A DNA stretch of 10,140 nt from an uncultured Chlorobiales bacterium (GTDB taxonomy: Bacteria > Bacteroidota > Chlorobiia > Chlorobiales > Chlorobiaceae): contig CAIUQW010000207.1 in NCBI GenBank assembly GCA_903901395.1, forward strand, positions 1 through 10,140. Reading direction: 5' to 3'. Below, in pieces: positions 1-6,624 of this stretch. The notes beneath the pieces are model-generated. The model did no database searches, was not told the origin of the DNA, and was given only the letters and a program-made list of their open reading frames with translations. Numbering within the stretch: the first letter of the stretch is position 1; every line of letters begins with the position of its first letter. Made by a program: the position numbers and the translations under genes.

Positions 1-422
1 AATGGGGCCGGGGCGAAACAGATGAAAAACTGGCTGTCCGCGCTGTTGGGGTTTGCAGCACGAGCCATCGAAACCGTGCCCCGCACATGCGGCTCTTGCG
101 AGAATTCGGCCTTGAGTGCCTTGCCGGAACCTCCGGTACCATTGCCGTTCGGGTCACCGGTCTGCGCCATAAATCCGGGAATCACTCTGTGGAAGGTCAG
201 GCCGTCATAAAACCCTTTTCTGGCAAGCTCCTTGATCCGTGCGACGTGGCGCGGGGCCAGGTCGGGACGCAACTGAATAACGACTCTGCCAGCCGGAATA
301 TCCAGATAGAGAGTATTCTGTAAATCCGGGACGGACGAGGCGTCGGCCAATCCGGTCTTTGGCAGGCTGATCGACAGGAACGCAAGAAGCGCGGCAAACA
401 GTCTGGCTAATCTTGAGCGCAT
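1..422 (-). CDS. Secreted/periplasmic cyclophilin-type peptidyl-prolyl cis-trans isomerase, 3' end off the window
   Basis: Cyclophilins catalyse cis-trans isomerisation of Xaa-Pro bonds and help fold proteins. The visible 140 residues begin with a basic N-terminus and a hydrophobic stretch (about residues 8-20), then a small-residue site near LADA (25-28), which looks like a Sec signal peptide, so the protein probably acts in the periplasm. The cyclophilin core follows: LYLDIPAG near 38, [20 protein letters not shown] at 71-90 with the catalytic FHR arginine at 79, the GNGTGGSG loop near 93-100, and [12 protein letters not shown] at 127-138. The reading frame stays open to the left edge, so the C-terminal part of the domain is missing only because the window ends. 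The ATG at 420-422 is chosen because it directly precedes the signal peptide and no other ATG lies just upstream in frame; no clear Shine-Dalgarno is visible. The family call is firm; the exact substrate is unknown. Confidence 0.9.
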   Translation of the reverse strand, partial: MRSRLARLFAALLAFLSISLPKTGLADASSVPDLQNTLYLDIPAGRVVIQLRPDLAPRHVARIKELARKGFYDGLTFHRVIPGFMAQTGDPNGNGTGGSGKALKAEFSQEPHVRGTVSMARAANPNSADSQFFICFAPAP

Positions 423-739
423 GTGAAGGGTGTTTTGTATTGTTGAGATGTATCCGGTGAAGTATATGAAGTTTGTCGTGAGAATCCATACTGTCGCGCT
501 CAGGAGCGGTTTAAAAAGGTGCTTTACTGAATTTCGCCATCTGCACGGTCTATGAATCACTCGGCTACGACCTCATCGAAATGTCCGACCGAGGCCGACG
601 CCAGCGCTGAAAAAAGTTTGAGGGAACCGCATCGCAACGACATGAGACCATACATCTTATTCGTTAGACAAGCGATCTCTCGCTCTATTGCAGGGTAATA
701 TTCCAGTAACGACGACAGCCTGCCCGGCAGACACACGCT
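423..739. other. Gene-poor intergenic stretch
   Basis: This stretch separates the minus-strand cyclophilin gene from the plus-strand HEPN/MNT remnant. Apart from the possible ATPase scrap at 515-610, I see no credible coding region, RNA gene or strong hairpin. The promoter of the cyclophilin gene should lie in its left part, but I could not identify convincing -35/-10 boxes. Coding debris here and a broken gene immediately to the right suggest past gene loss. Confidence 0.5.
515..610 (+). pseudogene. Possible remnant of an AAA-type ATPase C-terminus
   Basis: A short open stretch between two stops reads [20 protein letters not shown] before turning into an arginine-rich tail and a stop at 608-610. 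The segment [12 protein letters not shown] resembles the C-terminal end of small predicted AAA ATPases, which commonly end in a motif like YESLGYELVELP followed by an R-rich helix. No start codon, Walker motif or upstream domain is present. The match is only about a dozen residues, so this is tentative and may be chance. Confidence 0.3.
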
Positions 740-1130
740 ATGATTCTTGAACTGGAAAGCCTCGTTTCCGCGCTACAAGCTGTCGCGGATGGCTGACCTC
801 ACCGCTGATGATCTGCAAACCATCAAATCGGGCGTCATTCAGAATTTCAAAGTGGCCTGTGAGCAGTGCTGGAAATTCATGAAACGGTGGCTGGAAATCA
901 ATGTCATTCCAGATATAGCCGATGGAGTCCCCCGGCGCGAACTCTTCAGGCTCAGTGCTTAAAACCGGCTGATTGACGACATCGATCTCTGGATGGAGTT
1001 CTACAAGGCGCGTAATCTGACGGCGCATACCTACCATGCAGGCAATGCCGAACAGGCTTTTCGGACTGCAATCATGTTGCCGGAACAGGGCGCGCTTCTG
1101 CTTGAAAGATTGAAAAAGGGAAATGATTGA
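740..1130 (+). pseudogene. Broken HEPN-like nucleotidyltransferase substrate-binding protein (HI0074 family)
   Basis: HI0074-type proteins are small helical HEPN-fold partners of MNT nucleotidyltransferases; in related HEPN/MNT pairs the HEPN protein is the toxin or RNase. An ATG at 740 opens a family-like N-terminus (MILELESLVSALQ) that hits a stop at 794-796. Similarity resumes from about 789 in another frame: MADLTADDLQTIKSGVIQNF, then CEQCWKFMKRWLE. That frame has a TAA stop at 960-962, after which it continues as NRLIDDIDLWMEFYKARNLTAHTYH and runs to a TGA at 1128-1130. The gene therefore carries at least one frameshift, possibly with a small deletion because the N-terminal helix looks about ten residues short, and one nonsense codon that could be a single G-to-T change from GAA. 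The R-N-x-T-x-H motif survives in sequence. The 3' end overlaps the MNT start by 8 bases, the usual arrangement of the pair. Confidence 0.8.
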
Positions 1131-1419
1131 AATCACCCGGCATGATCTCGAAGTGGTACGAAACATTCTTGAGTGTTTCGTGCAGGATGCCAAAATTATC
1201 GTGTTCGGCTCACGGATTCACGGCACGGCGAAACCCTGGTCAGACCTCGACCTCGCCATCAAGGCCAAATCACCGCTCGACTGGAAACTGCTCGCCGACA
1301 TCAAAGAAGCATTTCAGGAATCCGAATTGCCTTTCAGAGTCGATATTGTGGACTGGAACGATATAACACCCGCATTTCGCAAAGCAATAGAAACAAATGG
1401 CTACGAGATATTGCTGTGA
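1123..1419 (+). CDS. MNT-type nucleotidyltransferase (HI0073-like; probable antitoxin partner of HEPN)
   Basis: This 98-residue protein is a minimal Pol-beta-fold nucleotidyltransferase. The hallmark GS motif begins at GSRIHGTAKPWSDLDLAI (about residues 29-46), giving G-S-x10-D-x-D with the two metal-binding aspartates of DLD. A third acidic position is visible in RVDIVDW near residues 72-78, so the catalytic triad appears complete. Length is typical of HI0073/MNT proteins. In studied HEPN/MNT toxin-antitoxin pairs, MNT proteins neutralise the HEPN partner, some by nucleotide transfer onto it; whether this protein does so is inference. The start overlaps the end of the upstream HEPN-like pseudogene by 8 bases, with an AGGG stretch just ahead as a plausible ribosome site. 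Because the partner is broken, this gene is either an orphan antitoxin, a decaying remnant, or acts on a HEPN protein encoded elsewhere. Confidence 0.88.
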   Translation: MIEITRHDLEVVRNILECFVQDAKIIVFGSRIHGTAKPWSDLDLAIKAKSPLDWKLLADIKEAFQESELPFRVDIVDWNDITPAFRKAIETNGYEILL

Positions 1420-1430
1420 AACTAAGTTTA

Positions 1431-1445
1431 TCTTGGATTCCAAGA
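1431..1445 (+). terminator. Small hairpin after the MNT gene, weak terminator candidate
   Basis: TCTTGG and CCAAGA form a perfect 6-bp stem around a 3-base loop, 12 bases after the MNT stop codon. No T-tract follows, so terminator function is uncertain. Confidence 0.25.
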
Positions 1446-1497
1446 CATTTGCGCGGGATGAATCTGAGGTCACTGAATTACTTACTTAATTTACTTA

Positions 1498-1527
1498 CGT
1501 CCCCGATCCATCCGTCCCCGATCCATC
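1498..1527. repeat. 15-bp perfect tandem repeat, two copies
   Basis: The unit CGTCCCCGATCCATC occurs at 1498-1512 and again at 1513-1527, followed by a partial copy beginning GTCCCGTCC. It lies between two convergent genes, just past the 3' end of the TIR/NDT-like gene. An AT-rich run with repeated TTACTTA-like words precedes it. No function is evident; replication slippage is the simplest origin. Confidence 0.85.
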
Positions 1528-1548
1528 GTCCCGTCCTGGTTGGTATAC

Positions 1549-2385
1549 TCATGCTGACGTCATCCCGGCCATCGTGTCCTTCAGAGCACCAAGAAGTCGC
1601 TGTGCAAGTGTCCGGTCACCTATACTATCGATGTACTGAATGTATTTGAGATTCGGTGTGTCTGAAGGGAGATCCTCTTTCTTCTGTGTAATAGCAACAA
1701 TTGGCTTTCCTAGGACAATTGCCATTCCGAATTCCAAGTAAACGTTTGGCCTTTGACCAGTAAAATCGACGAGTACCAGTTCCGACTCAGTCATGAGATG
1801 CCAGATGTCGTCAAAGATAACTTGGCCATTGCGGTCGTCAGCACACGTCACACGATACCCGACAGGTTCGAGAATTGACTTCACATGTTCCAGAACGGTG
1901 TCCTTCACATTCCACGCCATGACTACAAAGACTGTCTTCGGTCGTGTGATTCTTGGTTTATCTCTGAGCAAATAGGGATTTGGCTTGACAATAATCCCGT
2001 CTGTCGGACTATCCTCACGTCGCATGCGCGCAATGAAATCCGCAAGACTTTGCAGCGCGTCTCGAGATGCTCGCAAATCGTCACTGGTTTTCTGTCGAAT
2101 CCGCTGTGCCGTTGAACCACTCATCGGCACATTCCAGTTCCAACCGGTCACGTGTATCCGCTCGAATATCTGCTCAACGAAGGCGTGCTGCGCCTCGTTC
2201 TCGACATGCGATGCCAATGGAAGAAGCTCCTTCTTGCAACGTTGCGCCCAGTTGATTGCGCGTCTGAGGTACTCCTCAGTATCTTCGTTGCCCGCAGGTT
2301 TGATGTTTTTTGGTTCATCCTGAAGCAACCGATCGACCTCTGCTACGAGATTGTCAGCGAAAACGGTGTAGTCTGTCAGTGCCAT
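1549..2385 (-). CDS. Protein with C-terminal nucleoside-2-deoxyribosyltransferase/TIR-like domain, function unknown
   Basis: The 278-residue protein has two parts. Residues 1 to about 130 are charged and probably helical, with no family I recognise. Residues about 150-278 form a Rossmann-like domain: a first strand TVFVVMAW (151-158), then CADDRNGQVIFDDIWHLM (181-198), the strand LVLVDFTG (203-210), and the signature RPNVYLEFGMAIVLGKPIVAITQ (212-234). The layout D-x-T-G-x-x-P-N-V-x-x-E-x-G-x-A-x-x-L-x-K-P matches the nucleoside-2-deoxyribosyltransferase superfamily, in which the glutamate equivalent to E218 is the catalytic nucleophile. The fold is related to TIR NADases, so hydrolysis or transfer at an N-glycosidic bond (NAD+ or a nucleotide) is plausible but unproven. 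No membrane segment or signal peptide is seen, so it should be cytoplasmic. The start is supported by AAGGAG at 2392-2397, six bases upstream. Neighbours suggest an accessory or defence role; substrate and trigger are unknown. Confidence 0.82.
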   Translation of the reverse strand: MALTDYTVFADNLVAEVDRLLQDEPKNIKPAGNEDTEEYLRRAINWAQRCKKELLPLASHVENEAQHAFVEQIFERIHVTGWNWNVPMSGSTAQRIRQKTSDDLRASRDALQSLADFIARMRREDSPTDGIIVKPNPYLLRDKPRITRPKTVFVVMAWNVKDTVLEHVKSILEPVGYRVTCADDRNGQVIFDDIWHLMTESELVLVDFTGQRPNVYLEFGMAIVLGKPIVAITQKKEDLPSDTPNLKYIQYIDSIGDRTLAQRLLGALKDTMAGMTSA

Positions 2386-2391
2386 CGCATT

Positions 2392-2397
2392 CTCCTT
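2392..2397 (-). promoter_or_regulatory. Shine-Dalgarno for the TIR/NDT-like gene
   Basis: AAGGAG on the minus strand lies six bases before the ATG at 2383-2385. It fixes that start over another ATG five bases upstream in a different frame. Confidence 0.7.
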
Positions 2398-2617
2398 GCC
2401 TGCGTGCTGCTTATATTGTGAAGGTTTCTAACATTGTTTATACTGATCCGCCTAATTCAGTAAAAGGCTGAAAACCTATTCCTATACATGATAACCCGAA
2501 AGTCATCATCACAGACACGCCAATAGATTATTGTTATTGATAAAACACTTAATCGAATTATCCATCGTTTATTACTCCGGCAACAATAAATCGCAATCGC
2601 TGCCATTGTATGAGATT

Positions 2618-2709
2618 GGGCTAAAACCCTGATTTATTATGCGTTATCCGAATACCCCGACTGAAGTCTGGGGTAATAGTTTAAGGTTTATAATGGCTGG
2701 AGAAATAAT
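2618..2709. repeat. Dispersed two-hairpin repeat, copy 1
   Basis: This block starts with a small hairpin (GGG CTAAAA CCC), then an AT-rich spacer, then a second hairpin (CCCCGACT-GA-AGTCTGGGG, with one bulged base), and ends in TTTAAGG...TAATGGCTGGAGAAATAAT. The same layout and much of the sequence recur at 7792-7884. Both copies are intergenic. Confidence 0.8.
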
Positions 2710-3231
2710 CCTGCTGGTTTATACATATCCGTCCAATCCCTCAATACTCACAGCATTTCTCAAAGAACGCTTCAAGCAAGCTCAGTAAAAACCGTAGGGT
2801 CAGCGTATATATCAACAATTCCGTCGCTCGTGTTGCATTGGGTCTGTTCAGCTCATTCGGCAATCCGTCTCGGGAGGGGTACTGCATAAGCTCGACGGCG
2901 GGGCTTACGGTTTATATGTACGAAGAATCTCGGTATTTATCAAGTCCCGGTCTTTCAGATTCCTTGCTGGCAGGAGCAAAAAGGTAACGCTTCTCCCGTC
3001 ACCCTTCGCCAGTTCAACTCTCCAAATCGACTCGCATCCATCTCGAAAAATGGCTTTTCTTATGGATTTACAATTATGTCACATGGAATCTGCATATTTT
3101 TTCTATATTCACTCGCAGTAAAATGTTGATGTTTTTTACAGATTTGTTCCAATGCAGTGCGCTGTGACGTCAAAAATCACGGCAAACAATACTGAGCGCC
3201 AATGCCTTTTCGACCCTGCTTTACATCCTCC

Positions 3232-3279
3232 AATTTCCGGCGGGAACCATTTCCGGTTCACCGGAGTCATTTCATCCGG
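3232..3279 (+). promoter_or_regulatory. Three related ATTTC...CCGG motifs ahead of the transcarboxylase operon
   Basis: AATTTCCGG (3232-3240), ATTTCCGG (3249-3256) and ATTTCATCCGG (3269-3279) lie 28-75 bases before the operon start. An extra CCGG at 3261-3264 completes CCGG-TTCA-CCGG, and TTCC-GGCG-GGAA at 3235-3246 can also fold. They may be protein-binding sites or a structured 5' leader; regulation is inferred only from clustering and position. Confidence 0.35.
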
Positions 3280-3306
3280 AACTCCAATTTCACCTGACAA
3301 TCATTC

Positions 3307-4815
3307 ATGGAACCAAGAATTATTGATATTACCGAGCTTGCGCTGCGCGATGCCCATCAGAGCCTCATCGCCACAAGGCTTGGCATCGATGACATGACCG
3401 GAGCCTGCGCCGATCTCGACGAGGCGGGCTACTGGTCAATCGAGTGCTGGGGCGGCGCGACCTACGACGCCTGCATCCGCTACCTGAACGAAGACCCCTG
3501 GGAGCGGCTGCGCGCCTTTAAAAAGCTCATGCCGAAAACGCCATTGCAGATGCTCCTGCGCGGCCAGAACCTGCTTGGCTATCGCCATTATCAGGACGAG
3601 GTGGTCGAGCGGTTCTGCCAGAAATCCGTCGAGAACGGCATCGGCGTGTTTCGCATCTTCGACGCGCTGAACGACCTGCGCAACATCGAAACCTCGGTGC
3701 GGGCGGTTAAAAATGCAGGCGCTCACGCGCAGGGAACGATTTCCTACACGGTCAGCCCAATCCACAACACCGCGCTTTTCGTCGAACAGGCGCGTCGGTT
3801 GCAGGATATGGGGGTCGATTCCATCTGTATCAAGGACATGGCGGCGCTCATCAAGCCGCACGCGGCGTACGAGCTGGTGCGCGGCATCAAGGAGGCGTGC
3901 GGCCCCGCGCTGCGCGTTCATCTGCACGTGCACGCCACCACCGGCGTCACGCTCGTGAGCCTCATGAAGGCGGTCGAGGCGGGCGTGGATTGCGTCGATA
4001 CCGCCGTCAGCTCGATGAGCCTCGGCCCCGGGCACAATCCGACGGAGAGCTTCATCGAGATGCTCGAAGGCACCGGCTTCACGACCCGCGTCGATATGGA
4101 GCGGGTGCAGCGCGTCAAGCGTCACTTCATGTATGTGCTGGATCGCTACAGCGAGTTCCAGTCGAAAGTTACCGGCGTGGAGACCGAGCTGTTCAAGAGC
4201 CAGATTCCCGGCGGAATGCTTTCCAACATGGAGAGTCAGCTTCGCCAGCAGGGAGCGGGCGACCGGATGCAGGAGGTGCTCGACGAGATTCCGCTCGTGC
4301 GCCGCGATACCGGTTACGTGCCTCTCGTCACGCCGAGCAGCCAGATCGTGGGTACGCAGGCGGTGCTCAATGTGCTGATGGGCCGGTACGCCGTGCTGAC
4401 CGGCGAGTTCGCTGATCTCATGCTGGGTTATTACGGCAAAGGGCCGGGTGAAAAGAACCCGGAGGTGGTCGAAATGGCTCACCGGCACGCCGGAAAGCAG
4501 CCGATCACCTGCCGTCCCGCCGACCTGCTCCAGCCCGAGTGGCAGAAGCTGCGCTCCGAAGCGCTCGCGCTCGACGGGTGCAATGGCACGGACGAGGATG
4601 TGCTGACCTATGCCATGTTTCCGCAGGTTGCGCCCAAGTTTTTCACCACCCGGCACGAAGGGCCTCTGAACCTTGGCCGCGACCCGCTTACCGGCGCATC
4701 CGAGACCCATCCGCCGGAGGGGCACCAGGGCGCCATTACTGGCCCCATCACCTATTCCGTGACCCTGAGCGGACGGCAGCACAAGGTGACAGTAGCGCCG
4801 TATCAGCAACCATAA
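3307..4815 (+). CDS. Transcarboxylase 5S-like subunit (pyruvate/oxaloacetate carboxyltransferase)
   Basis: This 502-residue protein matches the 5S subunit of Propionibacterium transcarboxylase (about 505 residues) nearly end to end and also resembles oxaloacetate decarboxylase alpha and pyruvate carboxylase subunit B. It moves a carboxyl group between carboxybiotin and pyruvate, making or consuming oxaloacetate. The TIM-barrel metal site is intact: D15 in LRDAHQS, K176 in IKDMAALIKP (the lysine carbamylated in the family), and H207/H209 in HLHVHATTG. Other signatures are ECWGGATYD (46-54), LLRGQNLLGYRHY (83-95) and SSMSLGPGHNPTES. The conserved carboxylase domain follows (FKSQIPGGMLSNMESQLR, then VTPSSQIVGTQAV). 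Unlike many oxaloacetate decarboxylase alpha chains, no biotin domain is fused at the C-terminus; that role falls to the fourth gene. The ATG at 3307 aligns with the family N-terminus, although the Shine-Dalgarno is weak. The 12S-like gene begins 10 bases after the stop. Confidence 0.92.
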   Translation: MEPRIIDITELALRDAHQSLIATRLGIDDMTGACADLDEAGYWSIECWGGATYDACIRYLNEDPWERLRAFKKLMPKTPLQMLLRGQNLLGYRHYQDEVVERFCQKSVENGIGVFRIFDALNDLRNIETSVRAVKNAGAHAQGTISYTVSPIHNTALFVEQARRLQDMGVDSICIKDMAALIKPHAAYELVRGIKEACGPALRVHLHVHATTGVTLVSLMKAVEAGVDCVDTAVSSMSLGPGHNPTESFIEMLEGTGFTTRVDMERVQRVKRHFMYVLDRYSEFQSKVTGVETELFKSQIPGGMLSNMESQLRQQGAGDRMQEVLDEIPLVRRDTGYVPLVTPSSQIVGTQAVLNVLMGRYAVLTGEFADLMLGYYGKGPGEKNPEVVEMAHRHAGKQPITCRPADLLQPEWQKLRSEALALDGCNGTDEDVLTYAMFPQVAPKFFTTRHEGPLNLGRDPLTGASETHPPEGHQGAITGPITYSVTLSGRQHKVTVAPYQQP

Positions 4816-4825
4816 GATTTGAGTT

Positions 4826-6385
4826 ATGCAGGAACCTATCAAGAGCATTGAAGAGAAAATAGAGGAGCTGAACCGGAAAAAGGAACGGATTCAGCTCGGC
4901 GGCGGACAGGAGCGCATCGATAAACAACATGCGGGCGGAAGCCTGACGGCTCGCGAGCGGATCGCCGTGCTGCTCGATCAGGACAGCTTCCTCGAAAGCG
5001 GCCTGTTTGCCGAGCACCGTTGCACCAACTTCGGCATGCAGGACAAGCCTATGCCAGCGGATGGCGTGGTGACGGGCGCGGGCAGCATTGATGGCCGCCT
5101 CGTGCATCTGGCTTGTCAGGATTTCACCGTCGGCGGCGGCTCAGCGGGCGAGGTGCACTGCCGGAAAATCGTGCAGATGATGCAAGCTTCGCTGAAAACC
5201 GGCTCGCCCTTCATCGTCGTCAACGACTCCGGCGGCGCGCGCATCCAGGAGGGAATCGAAAGCCTTTCCGGCTACGGGCAGGTGTTCTACAACAACGTCA
5301 TGCTGTCGGGCGTGGTGCCACAGATTTCGCTGATCTGCGGCCCATGCGCGGGCGGCGCGGCCTACAGCCCGGCGCTGACGGACTTCATCATCCAGACGAA
5401 ATCAGCCTGCATGTTCATCACCGGCCCGTCAGTCATCAAGGCCGTGACCGGCGAAGAGGTGACCGCAGAACAGATTGGCGGCCCGGCGGCGCAGATGAAC
5501 ATCTCCGGCGTCGTGCACTTCGTGGCCGAGGATGACCGCGACGCGATGGTTATTTGCCGCCGCCTGCTCTCCTTCCTGCCATCGAACAACCTCGAAGATC
5601 CGCCGCTGCTGGAAGCCGAGGAGGTGATCCTGCCGGACAAGTACCTGAACACGATCATCCCGGTTGACTCCCGCCACGGCTATGATGTGCGCGATGTGAT
5701 CGCGCGGCTCGTGGATCAGGCGGATTTCATGGAGGTGCAGGAGCACTTCGCCCGGAACATCGTCATCGGCTTCGCCCGCATTCAGGGGCGCTCGGTCGGT
5801 ATCGTGGCCAACCAGCCCTCGGTGATGGCGGGCGTGCTCGACATCGATGCTTCCGACAAGTCGGCGCGATTCATCCGTTTCTGCAACGCCTTCAATATTC
5901 CGCTGATAACGCTGGTGGACGTGCCCGGATTCCTGCCAGGCGTGGAGCAGGAGTATGGCGGCATCATCCGCCACGGCGCAAAAATGCTCTTCGCCTACTC
6001 GGCGGCCACGGTGCCGAAAATCACCGTGGTGATGCGCAAGGCGTATGGCGGCGCGTACCTGGCGATGTGCAGCAAGGACCTCGACGCCGACCGCGTGATT
6101 TCGTGGCCCACCGCCGAGATCGCCGTCATGGGAGCTGAAGGCGCGGTCGATGTGATCTTCCGCAACGAGATTCGCAAGTCGGGCGATCCTGCGCAGAAGC
6201 GGCAGGAGCTGATCGCGGAGTACCGGGAGTCATTCTCCACGCCTTACGCCGCAGCCTCTTCGATGAAGGTCGATGATGTGATCGAACCTGCCGAAACGCG
6301 GCGCTACCTGGCCATGTCGCTCGACATTCTGCACTCCAAGCGGGAGTTCAGGCCGCAGAAGAAACATGGTCTGATTCCACTGTGA
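4826..6385 (+). CDS. Transcarboxylase 12S-like subunit (methylmalonyl-CoA/propionyl-CoA carboxyltransferase)
   Basis: This 519-residue protein belongs to the acyl-CoA carboxyltransferase family (12S of transcarboxylase, MmdA, PccB). It transfers a carboxyl group between methylmalonyl-CoA or propionyl-CoA and biotin. The length is usual and both crotonase-like halves are present. The N-half has TARERI (41-46), DFTVGGGSAGE (99-109), VNDSGGARIQEGIESLSGYG (132-151) and the oxyanion-hole loop GPCAGGAAYSPALTDF (172-187). The C-half has DVPGFLPGVEQE (365-376), GAKMLFAYSAATVPKITVV (384-402), RKAYGGAYLAM (404-414) and GAEGAVDVIFR (436-446). Homologues can be propionyl-CoA carboxylase beta, transcarboxylase 12S or methylmalonyl-CoA decarboxylase alpha, and sequence alone separates these poorly. 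The 5S-like gene upstream and the absence of a biotin carboxylase gene nearby favour transcarboxylase. It lies 10 bases after the 5S-like gene and 20 before the next gene. Confidence 0.93.
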   Translation: MQEPIKSIEEKIEELNRKKERIQLGGGQERIDKQHAGGSLTARERIAVLLDQDSFLESGLFAEHRCTNFGMQDKPMPADGVVTGAGSIDGRLVHLACQDFTVGGGSAGEVHCRKIVQMMQASLKTGSPFIVVNDSGGARIQEGIESLSGYGQVFYNNVMLSGVVPQISLICGPCAGGAAYSPALTDFIIQTKSACMFITGPSVIKAVTGEEVTAEQIGGPAAQMNISGVVHFVAEDDRDAMVICRRLLSFLPSNNLEDPPLLEAEEVILPDKYLNTIIPVDSRHGYDVRDVIARLVDQADFMEVQEHFARNIVIGFARIQGRSVGIVANQPSVMAGVLDIDASDKSARFIRFCNAFNIPLITLVDVPGFLPGVEQEYGGIIRHGAKMLFAYSAATVPKITVVMRKAYGGAYLAMCSKDLDADRVISWPTAEIAVMGAEGAVDVIFRNEIRKSGDPAQKRQELIAEYRESFSTPYAAASSMKVDDVIEPAETRRYLAMSLDILHSKREFRPQKKHGLIPL

Positions 6386-6405
6386 AACTGAAACGAACCT
6401 GAATC

Positions 6406-6624
6406 ATGAACGAACAGGAAACAAGAGAAACAATACGCGAGGGCGAACAGGAGGAGATCACTCCGGAACTGCTCATGATCATGTCGGCCTCGATTGCGGC
6501 ATATCTCGGCAAGAACGTGCGCATCCGGCGCGCCCGGTTCATCAGTGAACAGGGGCCGAGTTCGTGGTCGCAGATGGGAAGGGTTTCGATCCAGTCCTCC
6601 CACACTTTCAGCATAAAACAATAA
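6406..6624 (+). CDS. Small MmdE/OadG-C-terminus-like carboxylase subunit
   Basis: This 72-residue protein sits between the carboxyltransferase and biotin carrier genes. It starts with an acidic tail (to about residue 17), then a helix EITPELLMIMSASIAAYLGK (about 17-36), then VRIRRARF (38-45) and SSWSQMGRVSIQSS (52-65). This order (helix with alanines, basic strand, W-x-x-x-G-R) resembles the C-terminal part of OadG/MmdD delta-type chains and the very small epsilon subunit MmdE of Veillonella methylmalonyl-CoA decarboxylase, which is encoded in a similar place. In those enzymes the segment helps assemble or stabilise the complex. The N-terminal membrane helix of OadG/MmdD is absent, which fits a soluble enzyme. 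The assignment rests on motif layout and position; a direct role is inferred. The Shine-Dalgarno is weak, and the stop overlaps the next gene's ribosome site. Confidence 0.72.
   Translation: MNEQETRETIREGEQEEITPELLMIMSASIAAYLGKNVRIRRARFISEQGPSSWSQMGRVSIQSSHTFSIKQ

Larger units (their letters stand above)
2386..3306. other. 0.9-kb non-coding gap, AT-richer than the flanking operon
   Basis: No convincing gene lies here on either strand; the open frames are short and match nothing I recognise. The gap holds the Shine-Dalgarno and presumably the promoter of the minus-strand TIR/NDT-like gene at its left end, one copy of a two-hairpin dispersed repeat at 2618-2709, and three related ATTTC...CCGG motifs just before the transcarboxylase operon. 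The operon promoter should lie near the right end, where the DNA is very AT-rich (about 3060-3140), but I could not assign boxes with confidence. The base composition and the dispersed repeat make old mobile or decayed DNA likely. Confidence 0.6.

Noticed and set aside
738..1193. A 151-codon open frame on the minus strand
   Set aside because: It is antisense to the HEPN-like pseudogene and the MNT start, whose plus-strand translations show family motifs; the minus-strand product shows none.
3100..3140. An AT-rich segment with GTAAAA...TTTTAC symmetry and TATATT, possible promoter or terminator
   Set aside because: The stem has almost no GC, and no convincing -35/-10 pair at proper spacing could be assigned.
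3152..3397. An 81-codon plus-strand open frame running into the 5S-like gene
   Set aside because: It overlaps the 5S-like start in another frame, lacks recognisable motifs, and most of it lies in AT-rich leader DNA.
3436..4848. A 470-codon open frame on the minus strand across the 5S-like gene
   Set aside because: It is antisense to a gene with clear full-length homology. Long antisense frames are expected in GC-rich coding DNA, and its His/Arg/Ala-rich translation has no recognisable domain.
5429..5974. A 181-codon open frame on the minus strand within the 12S-like gene
   Set aside because: It is a shadow of the carboxyltransferase coding frame, with a His/Arg-rich translation typical of antisense frames.
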